Source: UBA7960 sp964624065 | Lineage (GTDB): Bacteria; Bacteroidota; Bacteroidia; Bacteroidales; UBA7960 | DNA: 62,191 nt | Assembly: GCA_964624065.1 (NCBI GenBank) | Contig: CAZUWF010000011.1 | Location: 1-62,191, forward strand | Reading direction: 5' to 3' | Shown here: positions 44,552-54,455 of the stretch, in pieces | How positions within the stretch are numbered: position 1 is the stretch's first letter | How the letters are laid out: each line of letters starts with the position of its first letter | Notes under the pieces: model-generated | Databases searched by the model: none | Seen by the model: the letters and a program-made list of their open reading frames with translations, nothing else | What the model was told of the DNA's origin: nothing | Program-made: the position numbers and the translations under genes

Positions 44552-45058
44552 CTAAAAGTCGTCGTTTTCTTGTTGCTCTTCCTGGTAGGTTTGGTCGAAT
44601 ATTTCATCGTTGGGGTTCCAAGATATTTTGCTTACCCTGCCAGTGTGCCTTCCTCCCTCAAATCCGGTTTTCAAAAACATTCCCACAATTTGAAGGGCGG
44701 TATCTTCGGATATAAACCTTGCTGGTAGTGCAAGTACGTTGGCATTATTGTGAAGCCTTGCCAGGCGGGCGAGTTCCACTTTCCAGCAAAGGGCCGATCT
44801 TATACCAGCATGCTTATTGGCCGTCATGTTTACGCCGTTTCCACTACCGCAAATAACGATGCCGATGTCGTGGTTTCCGGCCTCTATGGCACAACAAAGC
44901 GGGTGAACCGAGTCGGGGTAGTCAAAACCTTCTTCGGAATAGGTGCCGAAATCCTTAACTTTGCAACCCCTTTCGGTAAGGAACGAAAAAAGCCTTTGCT
45001 TGAGCAAGAACCCGGCGTGGTCGCATCCAAGTGCAACCCTTAAACCTTCAGTTGTCAT
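44552..45058 (-). CDS. rpiB: Ribose 5-phosphate isomerase B
   Basis: A 168-residue pentose-phosphate enzyme interconverting ribose 5-phosphate and ribulose 5-phosphate. VALGCDHAGFLLK holds the Asp-His pair, VICGSGNGVNMTANK the catalytic cysteine region and RLHNNANVLALPAR the C-terminal motif. The ATG at 45058 is chosen over an in-frame start ten codons upstream. The tail (about 20 residues, acidic, ending EEQQENDDF) is longer than in E. coli RpiB (149). A -7 element lies 27 bp upstream. LutB follows after 21 bp. Confidence 0.93.
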   Translation of the reverse strand: MTTEGLRVALGCDHAGFLLKQRLFSFLTERGCKVKDFGTYSEEGFDYPDSVHPLCCAIEAGNHDIGIVICGSGNGVNMTANKHAGIRSALCWKVELARLARLHNNANVLALPARFISEDTALQIVGMFLKTGFEGGRHTGRVSKISWNPNDEIFDQTYQEEQQENDDF

Positions 45059-45085
45059 AATGGTTGAATTAGAAATAAAAAAAAC

Positions 45086-45093
45086 CAAAGTTA
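45086..45093 (-). promoter_or_regulatory. -7 element for rpiB-lutB
   Basis: Minus-strand TAACTTTG fits TAnnTTTG, 27 bp before the rpiB ATG. Confidence 0.5.
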
Positions 45094-45145
45094 ATATCTA
45101 AAAGTAAAAAATTGCGAGGGCTTTCAAGTTTTTGCCCTAGAGGCA

Positions 45146-47095
45146 TCAATAGCCGTTTTTTTCCAATTCTTCGATCTGCAAGTGCAGCAGCTCCCACTCG
45201 TACTCGGTTTCCGCAAGGCGTTTTTTTAACTTTCCGTGTTGGGCAAATAGCTCCCCGCTGGCTATGAGGTCAGGGTTTAAGGCCGGTTTGGCTATAATCT
45301 GCTCCGCGTTGGCTATTTCGGTCTCGATCTTGGATATTTCGGACTCTACCCTTTCGATGGCAGTTTTGACCTTGCGAAGTTCGCGTTCGAATAGCTTTTT
45401 TTGCTCCCACGAGGCTTTGCCCTCCGATTCCGGAGCCTCTACAACCTGGGATTTCGAATTGGTGCCACCTTGCAAAAGGTCTAATGATGCCACTTTGCGG
45501 CTACTTATGAAATCGTAAACGTCGCCGTGAAACTCGTGTATCTTTCTATCCTTGAACTCAAACACTTTTTGGGTTAGTCCTTGCAGGAAATCGCGGTCGT
45601 GCGATACTATTATTACCGTTCCGCCAAATTTCAGAAGGGCTGTTTTAAGTATGTCCTTGGAGCGCATATCAAGGTGATTGGTCGGCTCGTCGAGCACCAG
45701 AAGATTTATTGGTTCGAGAAGCATACAAGCCAGTGCCAATCGAGATTTTTCACCACCAGAAAGCACCTTTACCTTTTTTTCAATATCGCTGCCGCTAAAC
45801 AGAAACCCACCAAGGATGTTTCGGGTTTGCTTGCGAATTTCGCCCACCGCAACCGCATCAATGGTTTCAAAGACGGTTTTGTCGGGATCGAGATACTCGG
45901 CCTGATTTTGTGCGTAATATCCAATCTTGACGTTGTGGCCAAGTTTCAAACAGCCTTCGTGCTCTAGGTCGCCAATAATAATCCTGGAGAGCGTGGTTTT
46001 ACCCTCTCCATTTCGACCCACAAAGGCGATTCGCTCCCCGCGACCTATTATGTAGTTTAGGTTTTGGAGCACTACCTTTGAGCCGTAGCTTTTGGAAACA
46101 CCAGAAATTTCCAGAGCGATCTTTCCGCTTGGGGGTGCTTCTGGAAAACGGAAGTGGATGGTACTTTGATCGAGTTCTTCCACTTGTATCTTTTCCATTT
46201 TTTCGAGCATCTTAATTTTTGACTGCACTTGCTTTGCCTTCGTGTTCTTGGCCCTGAATCGGGTAATGAACCTTTCTACCTGGGCAATTTGCCTCTGTTG
46301 GTTGTTGAATGCCGAAACCTCTAGTTCGAGGCGTTCCTGGCGCATCAATTCGTAGTCAGTGTAGCAAGCGCTGTAGTCATAAACCTTTCCCAAAGAAATT
46401 TCGATGGTGCGCAAGGTAACGTTGTCGAGAAAAGCGCGGTCGTGCGAAACAATCATAACCGCCCCAGGATATTCAATCAAGAAGTCTTCGAGCCATTGAA
46501 TTGATTCTATGTCGAGGTGGTTGGTTGGCTCGTCGAGCATAACCAGTGCTGGGTTTTGCAGAAGGATTTTGGCAAGTTCGACCCTCATTTGCCATCCGCC
46601 GCTAAACTCGGCAAGGGGTCTTGAGAAGTCTGTCCGTTCGTAGCCCAAGCCGAGCAATACTTTTTCTGCAAGGCCGTGCCTTTGGTCGCCGCCTAGTATT
46701 CGGTAACGGTCGGTGGCATCGGCAAGCTTTTGAGTAAGTTCGTGGTATTGTGTAGTTTCGAAGTCGGTTCGTGAGGCGAGTTCGTTTTGAAACCGCTCGA
46801 TTCGCTTCTCAATGATTTTAATTTCCTTGAACGCCTCCAAGGTTTCATCAAGCACTGTTTTGCGACTAGAAAAGTTCATCTCTTGCGGCAAGTAGCCAAT
46901 GGTAACGCTGGCCGGTGCAGAAATCGAGCCACCAGTTGGATTCATTACTCCGCCAAGTATGCGCATCAAGGTAGTCTTGCCAGCACCGTTCTTACCCACC
47001 AAACCAATTCGATCGCGCTTGTTAACAATGAAAGAAACATCGTCGAAGAGCGATGTGCCGGCAAACTGAACCGATATATTATTTAGTGAGATCAA
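45146..47095 (-). CDS. ABC-F family ATPase (ribosome-associated type)
   Basis: A 649-residue soluble protein with two ABC domains and no membrane segment. Walker A sites are GKNGAGKTTL and GRNGEGKTTL; the signatures are LAEFSGGWQ and LSGGEKSRLAL; both are followed by LDEPTNHLD. The inter-domain linker is charged and helical, and a C-terminal coiled coil (REL...KIETEIANAE) resembles Uup/ABCF3. ABC-F proteins act on the ribosome in translation, not transport. The start is TTG (family start MISLNNISVQF); no ATG is available. A -7 element TATCTTTG lies at 47134-47141. Confidence 0.9.
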   Translation of the reverse strand: MISLNNISVQFAGTSLFDDVSFIVNKRDRIGLVGKNGAGKTTLMRILGGVMNPTGGSISAPASVTIGYLPQEMNFSSRKTVLDETLEAFKEIKIIEKRIERFQNELASRTDFETTQYHELTQKLADATDRYRILGGDQRHGLAEKVLLGLGYERTDFSRPLAEFSGGWQMRVELAKILLQNPALVMLDEPTNHLDIESIQWLEDFLIEYPGAVMIVSHDRAFLDNVTLRTIEISLGKVYDYSACYTDYELMRQERLELEVSAFNNQQRQIAQVERFITRFRAKNTKAKQVQSKIKMLEKMEKIQVEELDQSTIHFRFPEAPPSGKIALEISGVSKSYGSKVVLQNLNYIIGRGERIAFVGRNGEGKTTLSRIIIGDLEHEGCLKLGHNVKIGYYAQNQAEYLDPDKTVFETIDAVAVGEIRKQTRNILGGFLFSGSDIEKKVKVLSGGEKSRLALACMLLEPINLLVLDEPTNHLDMRSKDILKTALLKFGGTVIIVSHDRDFLQGLTQKVFEFKDRKIHEFHGDVYDFISSRKVASLDLLQGGTNSKSQVVEAPESEGKASWEQKKLFERELRKVKTAIERVESEISKIETEIANAEQIIAKPALNPDLIASGELFAQHGKLKKRLAETEYEWELLHLQIEELEKNGY

Positions 47096-47992
47096 AAGTT
47101 TATAACCCCGAAACCTATTTTTTTAAGAGAATGCAAAGATAATGTAATAAGGCTAATCAAAAGAATTTCCATCTTAACGAAATGTTGTATTAGGGGCCCA
47201 AAAATTCTAATTTACGACCTATTTCTCATGAATATTGCCCCGCGATAAAATGCAGAACCCAAAAGGAAAAGGAAATGCCTTAACCCTGACATGAGTGCTT
47301 CAAAGACCAGGGGTTTTCAAAACTATCAGCTTTCAAAAGGGTAACTTGTTTTTGAAAAGAGTTCCAGAAAAGAGGACCCATTGTGGGCCCAAAGTCACCC
47401 AACAACCAGCAAGGCCCTTTGGAGAGATACAAAAAAATAGCTGTAGAGTTTTTCGCCGGATTTTTTAAATGCAAAAATAGAGATGGCATTTGGGTTAAAA
47501 ATGGATTTCGAACTTAGCTTCAACTCAAAATTTTCTTCCTATACGATTCTTTTGTATGATGCTGCTCTCGATTCATTATGAATTGAATAACCCTGTTAGG
47601 CCTTGAACTGGTCTAAGAAAATGCACCTAAACCTTCCTGCAAGTTAAAACTTCCAACAACAAATCCATTTTGGCGGGGACGTCAAGGAAGATATGGCTTT
47701 AGGTGCTTTTCCAGCTTGAGCACAGTTATAGGTGTTTGGAAGCCAAAAAAACCCTCGCAAGGTCTTTTTAAAAATTTGTGGATAAGGGTAGATACCTTTT
47801 CTTTACATTACCACTTGCAATTGCTTGAAGAGGGCTTAGCGGAAATAACCTGCAATAAGGTTTTCGCGTCAATTTACCGGCATAAAACAATGGCAGTATA
47901 TTGCGAAAATGTATTTGCCTAAGAGTTCATAAATTGTCTATCCCTCAATATGGTTTTTTGAAAGGCAAACAAGAAGCTTGAAATTAGTTCGC
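47096..47992. other. Gene-less stretch, ABC-F gene to aminopeptidase gene
   Basis: An 897-bp space. The left end holds the ABC-F promoter (TATCTTTG on the minus strand, 47134-47141). A small hairpin GGACCCA/TGGGCCC is near 47378-47394. Short open frames on both strands (47280-47489, 47716-47922) have no family likeness. No RNA gene was recognised. Confidence 0.4.
47134..47141 (-). promoter_or_regulatory. -7 element for the ABC-F gene
   Basis: Minus-strand TATCTTTG fits TAnnTTTG, 39 bp upstream of the TTG start. Confidence 0.45.
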
Positions 47993-48958
47993 TTACCCCT
48001 CCATTCCAAGCAGCTTCCCTTTTTCCATCACCAGTTTGCCGTCAAAATATACGTCGGGCTGCTTTACAAGGCCGTCAAGGTGGCTGTTGACCGAAATTGT
48101 TCCGCCCATAGTCAGGTTGTTGCCAAAGGCCACGTGGATGGTACCGAAAACCTTTTCGTCTTCTAATATTTGGCCCGTAAGTATGGCCTTGTAGTTGGTG
48201 CCCATACCAAACTCGGCCACGGCGCGGGCATCGCGTCCAGATTTGTCGAGAATCGAAACCAACCTTTCGGCTTCCTCGCCGCCGGTGATCTCTTCGGCAT
48301 AACCATCAACAATCCTTATTTTGATTGGAGTTTCAACCATACCAATGCTTGCCATGGATCCGTCAATGACCAGGGTTCCGTTTGACATACCTTCGATCGG
48401 CGCAAGATAAACCTCGCCGCTGGGCATGTTCCCACTTTGCCCCTTCTCCCGAAGCACTCCGGTGCTCGGTATGATCATTCGTCCCTCAATGGGCATTGTG
48501 AGGTCGGTACCGGCTTGGGTGACAACCCTAATGGTTTTCACCCCATCGAGACTTTTGGCCACAAAGTTGGTGAGATTAATTATTTTATCGAAATCTGCGT
48601 TGAGGCAACGCGACATTATATCAACGTTTATGCCCGGCATAGTGCCAACCCTGACTCCCAGCTTAACGGCGTTGCGGCGGGCATCGGTGTGGGTAAGCGA
48701 TTTGGCTGTGGGGCAAACCACCACGTCAACCATTTTCATAAGTTCTGCAACGCTTGCCGGAGGCTCCTGTCCATTTATTTCGCGCGATTTTATCTCTACT
48801 AAAATACTCTCCTTGCACAGCTCCCTGCCGGCTTGGTGAAGGGCTCGTCCTATCTCGCATTTAACCTCATCGGTTACAATCAAAAGGGTTTCTTCGGGCT
48901 TCAAGCCCATCGCATCGCGCAATCCGATTACGGATGCTTGCATTAATTCTTGGTTCAT
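47993..48958 (-). CDS. Aminopeptidase of the AmpS/PepS (M29-like) type
   Basis: A 321-residue cytoplasmic peptidase-like protein. The sequence has the pattern of this group: LMKMVDVVVCPTAKSLTHTDAR, GVRVGTMPGIN, NMPSGEVYLAPIEGMSNGTLVID and the metal-site region AEFGMGTNY followed by GTIHVAFGNNLTMGG with His in VNSHLDG. It would remove N-terminal residues from peptides. The ATG at 48958 (MNQELMQASVIGLRDAMG) is chosen over an upstream in-frame start. It is a single gene. Confidence 0.82.
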   Translation of the reverse strand: MNQELMQASVIGLRDAMGLKPEETLLIVTDEVKCEIGRALHQAGRELCKESILVEIKSREINGQEPPASVAELMKMVDVVVCPTAKSLTHTDARRNAVKLGVRVGTMPGINVDIMSRCLNADFDKIINLTNFVAKSLDGVKTIRVVTQAGTDLTMPIEGRMIIPSTGVLREKGQSGNMPSGEVYLAPIEGMSNGTLVIDGSMASIGMVETPIKIRIVDGYAEEITGGEEAERLVSILDKSGRDARAVAEFGMGTNYKAILTGQILEDEKVFGTIHVAFGNNLTMGGTISVNSHLDGLVKQPDVYFDGKLVMEKGKLLGMEG

Positions 48959-49894
48959 ACCTGGAGTATTTAAATTTTCGGAGGCCAATATTACTAAATT
49001 TTTGGGAATTTGTATGTGTAAATACCAAAAAACTCTTTGCAAAAATTCAGCAAATCAATTGTTTAAAGATGGTAAGATATCTCATTGCATTTGCAAATCA
49101 ATATCTTATGGTAAATCCCTCCAGATGGTTTTTAATACCGGCCAAATACGGAATATTGGCGAAAAATTCGCCGAGAAAGACTTATTTTAATTACAATAGA
49201 GGAAGCTGTATGAAATTCTTTTACAAAGTCTTTTGCCTTCTTCAAAGGTTCCAAAAAACTTTTCCGGATTTTGGGCCTGGACCGGGGGTTGGGGGAAGAG
49301 TGGGGATTGGCAAGCAAAGGTTTCGCGGCAAGTATCATACCCTTTTTTTTACTGGCAATGATCCCGGGCAGCACATTAAAACCGACCGGGTTGACAGGCG
49401 AAAAGTGGCCTTGTAGCGTCAACCGTTCCTGTTTTTTTCACTTTTTCGAGCCTTCATTTATGACTCGGTCAATCGGTTTTGGTTTATGAATTTTTCGTGC
49501 CGAACGCTGAGGAGAGGATGAAATCCAAAAAGGTTGCCCTGGGAGAAAACGGGGCTTTAGCAATGTTTTTGTGAGCTATATGCACCGGCCGATTCACCAA
49601 AAATCAATCTATCACCAAAACGGGGCGATGAATTATGAGCCTGAGAAGATTTAGATTTGGTTAAAGGGGTAATTTGCTGGTGTGAGAAATTGGAAACTTG
49701 ATTATGGTACCCTTCACCGGTGGTTTGACCCGCAATATTTCGGTTGTTGAATAGCAAAACTTCATCACGTGTCCGGCTCAGCTCCAACCCCAAATGTTTG
49801 AAGGATTGCTCGAAAGGCTTCAGTTGGTTTTAAACCTCCTACCTGATTGGGCAAGAAAAGGAGCAAAAGAGGAAAATTTCAAGGAACTATGATT
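48959..49894. other. Gene-less stretch, aminopeptidase gene to YdeI-like gene
   Basis: A 936-bp space. Open frames here (for example 49132-49422 and 49557-49793 on the minus strand) lack family likeness and promoters. No riboswitch, tRNA or repeat was recognised. It may hold decayed sequence. Confidence 0.4.
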
Positions 49895-50464
49895 TCAGCA
49901 CTTCTTATACTTATCATTTAGTCCAATTCCTTGCATTATCATAGGAATGATTCTTTCTATCCGTGCCTGTTTTGTCTCTATCCGCTTTGCAGTTTCAATA
50001 TGTTCAGCGTATTCTTTTTGCTTGTAGTGTGAGAGTAGGCCGAACAATTTTCTCAACCCTTCGTCTTTACCAAAAGCAAGTTTCAGGGCCTCGGGAATGA
50101 CTATTTCGGTTGTTTTTTCCGGCTTCCAAACCTTACCTTCCTCTTCATTCCTTATGGCCTCATAAATGTATTCAAGAATATGTTTTTCGTCAATTTCTTC
50201 TTTGGACGAAAACCGCCATTGGCGCAATGCCTTTGTTTTGTTGTCTTGTGCATTGACAAGCACCTTTTGACTATCTTCAAGAAAAACGCCATTGTAGAAC
50301 CAAATCGCAAAGTAGTTCTTAAAGCCATAATAGCTAACCACATTTTTACCTTTGTGGGTAAAAACTTCCGCTCCCCATTTGGTGGACTTTTCAAGCCCCG
50401 TTTTGCTAATTATTGATTTTAAAACGGCCAGCTCCTCGTGCCACTGAGTGTTGTAATCTTCCAT
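49895..50464 (-). CDS. YdeI/OmpD-associated family protein with DUF1801-like domain
   Basis: A 189-residue cytoplasmic protein. The N-terminal part (KSTKWGAEVFTHKGKNVVSYYGFKNY) is DUF1801-like; the C-terminus (IPEALKLAFGKDEGLRKLFGLLSHYKQKEYAEHIETAK) is the OmdA/YdeI segment. Such proteins have been linked to envelope stress and peptide resistance in other bacteria. Two in-frame ATGs exist (50485 and 50464); I chose the second, which fits the family. It is the last of three same-strand genes with a related paralogue upstream. Confidence 0.8.
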   Translation of the reverse strand: MEDYNTQWHEELAVLKSIISKTGLEKSTKWGAEVFTHKGKNVVSYYGFKNYFAIWFYNGVFLEDSQKVLVNAQDNKTKALRQWRFSSKEEIDEKHILEYIYEAIRNEEEGKVWKPEKTTEIVIPEALKLAFGKDEGLRKLFGLLSHYKQKEYAEHIETAKRIETKQARIERIIPMIMQGIGLNDKYKKC

Positions 50465-50593
50465 TTTATCAACAATTCGATTCATAGTACCTTACCTATT
50501 GGGTTTGTCTGATTGCTTCTGTGTTATCGGTTTTTGATGGCTTTTGTGTTTGGATTGCCATTGAAAATTTTTGCAACCTGATAACATTTTTAC

Positions 50594-51019
50594 CTACTTC
50601 CCGTACTTCAACTCCAAATAGTGGATGGTTTCGCCCATAATTTTTTTTAAGGCATCTATACTTATGTCTGAAAGCTGCTTGACATATATGCAAGCCTTTG
50701 CTACTTTGAACTTGCCTAAATCCTTGAGTAGATGCTCGTGCTCGGGCAACCCCGTGTAAACATAAAGTGAAATTGCGGCCTTGCGTGGCGAGAAACCCAC
50801 AAGGGGCCAATCGCCCTCCTGTTTGCTACGCTCCGATTTGTAATGGTATTTTCCGAATCCAATTATGGATGCTCCCCACATTTTGGGCTCGAAGCCTGTA
50901 AACTCCTCCATAATTTTAAGAAGCTGGAGAGCATCTTGGCGTTTTTGTTCGGTTTCGGCAAAAGAGTTAATAAACTCTATGACGTTTTGACTTGTTTGCT
51001 TGGTTTTTAGTTCAGCCAT
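50594..51019 (-). CDS. DUF1801 domain protein
   Basis: A 141-residue protein that is a DUF1801 domain throughout (EFTGFEPKMWGASIIGFGKYHYK, PLVGFSPRKAAISLYVY, ACIYVKQLSDISIDALKKI). The fold is the one found in the iron-binding frataxin-like YdhG family; the function is unknown. It lies 11 bp downstream of the YciI fusion gene, so the two are probably co-transcribed, and 129 bp upstream of the YdeI-like start. Confidence 0.85.
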   Translation of the reverse strand: MAELKTKQTSQNVIEFINSFAETEQKRQDALQLLKIMEEFTGFEPKMWGASIIGFGKYHYKSERSKQEGDWPLVGFSPRKAAISLYVYTGLPEHEHLLKDLGKFKVAKACIYVKQLSDISIDALKKIMGETIHYLELKYGK

Positions 51020-51030
51020 TTTATGTGGTT

Positions 51031-51891
51031 TCAAGGTTTTTGCTTCCAGATTTTTTCAGAATATTCAAGATACTTCGGTAATGCCGCCGACCCATACCAA
51101 TTGTAAATCTCTGCTTCCAACAACCCCTCTCTAATTGCGGGGTCGGTTTGCAATAAAGCCTTGGCCTCTTCAATACTGATGGCATTCAAAAGGAAGATTC
51201 CTCGATAAGTTTTATCGTTTCGGCCCAAAGGACCAGCAATAACCAACAATCCCTCGTTGACCAGCCGGTTAATGTTGTCCAAATGCCCCCTGAAACAGGC
51301 ATTGATAAAATCGGTATCGGTGGTTTGGTTCGTGCCGGTTCTTAGCATCACAAAAATGTACTTCTTCATCCCGTAATCGTCGGCACCCAGCAGTTTTGCC
51401 AGTTGTCCGTCGTAATTTGGGTTAGAAATGATGGAATCTTGCTCTGAGAACAAGCTTAACACCTTCTTAGTTATGTACGAAAACCCTTTACCGTCCTCAC
51501 CAAGAACCTCCACAAATAATTCGTTGTCGGAAATCTTGTTGTAAACAATTTTTTTGGGGAAGTCGTGGTTGGGATTTTCGTACACAAAAGCATTGCCCAA
51601 ACCGGTTTGAATAAACTCAATGCTCCTGCCGTTGTTTTGACCCATAACTGTGGCTGAATAAACCACTCCCGCCGCAGTCTCCGAAATGTCGAGATATTCC
51701 AAAACCGTCATTTGCCGATTTTCAAAGTAATAAGAGAACCCCTTCAATGTATTCTCGTTTAGCAAATCCCACCGCTCGTAAATTTCCTTACCCTCCATTT
51801 TCCAAGTCCCCTGCAAAAATGCAGGAAAATTTGGCCGCGAAAAACCAATATGGGATAGTAATATTGTAATAATTACAAATAATTGTTTCAT
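51031..51891 (-). CDS. Secreted DUF6265-YciI fusion protein
   Basis: A 286-residue protein. Residues 1-18 look like a signal peptide (LFVIITILLSHIGFS). Residues about 25-150 are DUF6265-like (GTWKMEGKEIYERWD, FVYENPNHDFPKKIVYN). Residues about 175-265 are YciI-like (YIFVMLRTG, GHLDNINRLVNEGLLVIAGP, ELLEAEIYNWYGSA). The ATG at 51891 starts the signal peptide; an upstream extension is unlikely. YciI domains are usually cytoplasmic, so an exported fusion is unusual. It heads the three-gene cluster. Confidence 0.8.
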   Translation of the reverse strand: MKQLFVIITILLSHIGFSRPNFPAFLQGTWKMEGKEIYERWDLLNENTLKGFSYYFENRQMTVLEYLDISETAAGVVYSATVMGQNNGRSIEFIQTGLGNAFVYENPNHDFPKKIVYNKISDNELFVEVLGEDGKGFSYITKKVLSLFSEQDSIISNPNYDGQLAKLLGADDYGMKKYIFVMLRTGTNQTTDTDFINACFRGHLDNINRLVNEGLLVIAGPLGRNDKTYRGIFLLNAISIEEAKALLQTDPAIREGLLEAEIYNWYGSAALPKYLEYSEKIWKQKP

Positions 51892-53316
51892 AAACGAAGG
51901 GTTGGTGATATTGTGCGACAAATGTAAATAATTTTTAAAACCGAATCTTCTACAAATAATTACCGAACGGTTCTTTGAATTGTCAAGGCAACGGAAAAGC
52001 CCACCTGGCAAAAGAAACAATCATTAAGAATAAAAGTTTCTTGTGATTTGCTCATTTTTTATAAAAGAGGAAAGCGTAATCAAATTACTAATCACAGCCA
52101 GTTGCAACTGCTAAAATAGGGCCAATGCCAAGCCTAAGAAAACGTTTTGCAAATGCTGGTGATTTTACTTGCCGTGCGATAACGTGCTTGCTTCAACCAA
52201 ATCAGATGGGCAAGAATAGCAAGGTTTTTGTCAATTGCTTTTTTTAAAAAAAGGGATACTGGGGTTTGGTAATTATGGGGCCATCTGCTGGTAACAGCGA
52301 GGGTTTGCAAAAACCGGGGAGAAAAATGCCCTTAAAGGAGTCAGTTTTGGGTTATCTCGTCAATGGCGGGAGCAACCAAAGTCCTTGCCGAGTTGTTATC
52401 TTGGTATGCGTGTAAAGGATAACCTTCTTCCGAAAAAGCAAAAACCTACCGGAAATTCTCACGAGGCAACCCGCCATAAGCTTTTGGCCCACAAGTAATT
52501 CGAGAAAAAATCAATTGGCTAAGGTGAATTCGGCCGCCAACCTTTCTGGTTAACCCGCATCCCGTGCACCAAAACATTAGCCATCATACCTGCCACAAAA
52601 TCCACTTGTGGCCCTTCAGGTCAACAGGTTCCTCTTGTGGCGAGCTTTTCACCTGAGCCCTTTGCAACTATGAATGTTAAAATGGTCTATTTTTGAGGGT
52701 TTAGGCCTGAACTAACGACCTCACCAGGATGACACCCTACCGGGGTCGGCCAAATCATTTACAGTTTAACCCCAAAAAGTGGCGAGATTTACCAACTCAC
52801 CACGGTTGGTTCAATTTGACCAGGCACCCACACCTTTCCGCCCATATAATTCAGGCAAGGAAAATGGACAGCCACTTGTATGCAATTAGCCCGGCAGGGG
52901 TGTCAACTTCAAATCAATGGGCTCAATAAGGTCTCGGACAGCTTACGCCTTTCTTATTCTCATAAAGTTAATGTGTTGGGTTGAGCTTAGTCCTCTTGCA
53001 GCATCTCAAAGAAGCGATATGCAGGGGCAAAAAGCGCCAAGGGAAAAATGACGGAAGGCCAGCCACCGGTTTTGATAATCACAAAAGTGATCCTTTCGAT
53101 ACAACTCGCGGTCAAGGTTTTTCAAAAAGGCAACAAGGTAGAGTGTTAATGCTAAAACTTGTAACAAAAGGGCTCAAGTGTTTTTTGGATATTTTGTGAT
53201 TGGAAGAGTTGCTGTCGACCTTAAAATGTTTCTTTCCAAGATCTATCTCTCCTCCGGGCCTTAGCGGCGGAATTGCTTTTTTGGGATCAAAATACGTTGG
53301 ATTTCCTGTAAAATAA
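51892..53316. other. Longest gene-less stretch of the window
   Basis: A 1.4-kb space between the DUF6265-YciI gene and aroC. No frame is convincingly coding. A minus-strand fragment near 52530-52620 reads PEGPQVDFVAGMMANVLVHG but has a stop close by on each side. A T7/A7 tract is at 52242. No RNA, repeat array or promoter was recognised. Confidence 0.4.
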
Positions 53317-54297
53317 TCACCCATAAGCCCTATAAATCAACAGCAAGTCGGCGAGGGCTATTGCGGCCACTGCCTCCAATACCACAGGCACTCGCAAGGC
53401 TATGCAAGCATCGTGCCTCCCTTTTACTTCGAGGGTATCTGCCTTTTGGGTTTTAAGGTTAAAGGTTACTTGTTTTTGCGAAATGCTTGAAGTGGGCTTC
53501 ACGGCCACCCTGAAAACAAGCTCGTTGCCGTTTGTTATGCCACCATTAATACCTCCGGCATAGTTTGTATTGGTCCTTCCGGTGGCGTCAATGATTGAGT
53601 CGTTGTGATGGCTGCCGGTCATACTTGTTGCGGCAAACCCGGAGCCAAACTCCACCCCTTTGATGGCAGGAATTGCAAAGGAAAGGTGCGAGATAACTGA
53701 CTCCACCGAATCGAAAAACGGTTCTCCCAAGCCAACGGGCAGGTTTTGAACCCTACACTCTACAATTCCCCCAATGGAATCGCCCGAATTGACTGCACGG
53801 TTAATTGCCTCCTCTATATTAATGCTGCCACCTGCGCTGATTAGCTCAGCTTTAATTTTCACCCCCTCTAGGACTCTCCTTGCCACCACCCCGGCGGCAA
53901 CCAGAGCAAGGGTAAGTCTTCCCGAAAAGTGGCCCCCGCCCCTATAATCATTAAAGCCCTTGAACTTTTCCCTTGCCACAAAATCGGAATGGCCGGGGCG
54001 CGGCGTTGAAGCCAAATTGTGGTAGTCTGACGAAATGATGTTTTCGTTGGCAAACAAAATGGTTAATGGCGCACCCGTGGTTCTTCCGTTGAAAACCCCC
54101 GTTGCAAGGTTTGGCTTGTCTGGCTCCTTGCGGGCAGTGGTTCCGACCTTGCCGGGCTTGCGGCGCGAAAGGTCGGCATCAAAATCATTTTCTGAAAGTG
54201 GTAGTCCTGGCGGAACCCCATCGATACTAATACCAACCACCAAACCATGAGATTCACCAAAAATGTTTATCCTGAAAAGCCGTCCAAAAGTATTCAT
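53317..54297 (-). CDS. aroC: Chorismate synthase
   Basis: A 326-residue FMN enzyme making chorismate from EPSP. INIFGESHG is the N-terminal signature; STPRPGHSDF the second. The third is of the GGGHFSGRLT form, not the GGGRSSARET form of E. coli, and is known from other bacteria. It is about 35 residues shorter than E. coli AroC (361), with the core intact. It is the last gene of an aroF-aroA-aroC group on the minus strand, 158 bp after aroA. Confidence 0.95.
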   Translation of the reverse strand: MNTFGRLFRINIFGESHGLVVGISIDGVPPGLPLSENDFDADLSRRKPGKVGTTARKEPDKPNLATGVFNGRTTGAPLTILFANENIISSDYHNLASTPRPGHSDFVAREKFKGFNDYRGGGHFSGRLTLALVAAGVVARRVLEGVKIKAELISAGGSINIEEAINRAVNSGDSIGGIVECRVQNLPVGLGEPFFDSVESVISHLSFAIPAIKGVEFGSGFAATSMTGSHHNDSIIDATGRTNTNYAGGINGGITNGNELVFRVAVKPTSSISQKQVTFNLKTQKADTLEVKGRHDACIALRVPVVLEAVAAIALADLLLIYRAYG

Positions 54298-54318
54298 CCT
54301 TACCTGTATTTTTCATTT

Positions 54319-54352
54319 TTAACCACAAAGGCAAGAACCACAAAAATGGTTC
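54319..54352. repeat. Short dispersed-repeat-like element between aroC and aroA
   Basis: TTAACCACAAAGGCAAGAAC followed by a perfect 6-bp hairpin (GAACCA/TGGTTC, 54335-54352). The 'AACCACAAAGGCA' word resembles a small intergenic element scattered through many bacterial genomes. Only one copy was seen in this window. Confidence 0.3.
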
Positions 54353-54455
54353 ACAATGCTGCCTGCATTCCATTTTTAGCCCGAGACACGGTGCCCGAAA
54401 TCGTTAAGCCGTTCTATCGTTCAAACGTTAGGTCGTTTCTTAAAAGCTCGTTTTT

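Noticed and set aside
47280..47489. 69-codon minus-strand frame in the 47-kb space
   Set aside because: No start context or family match; composition is not like the neighbouring genes.
49132..49793. Minus-strand frames in the 49-kb space
   Set aside because: Two short frames with no known motif, no promoter and no good start; chance open frames are likely.
52530..52620. Protein-like minus-strand fragment (PEGPQVDFVAGMM)
   Set aside because: Only about 33 codons between stops and no recognised family; too weak to call a pseudogene.
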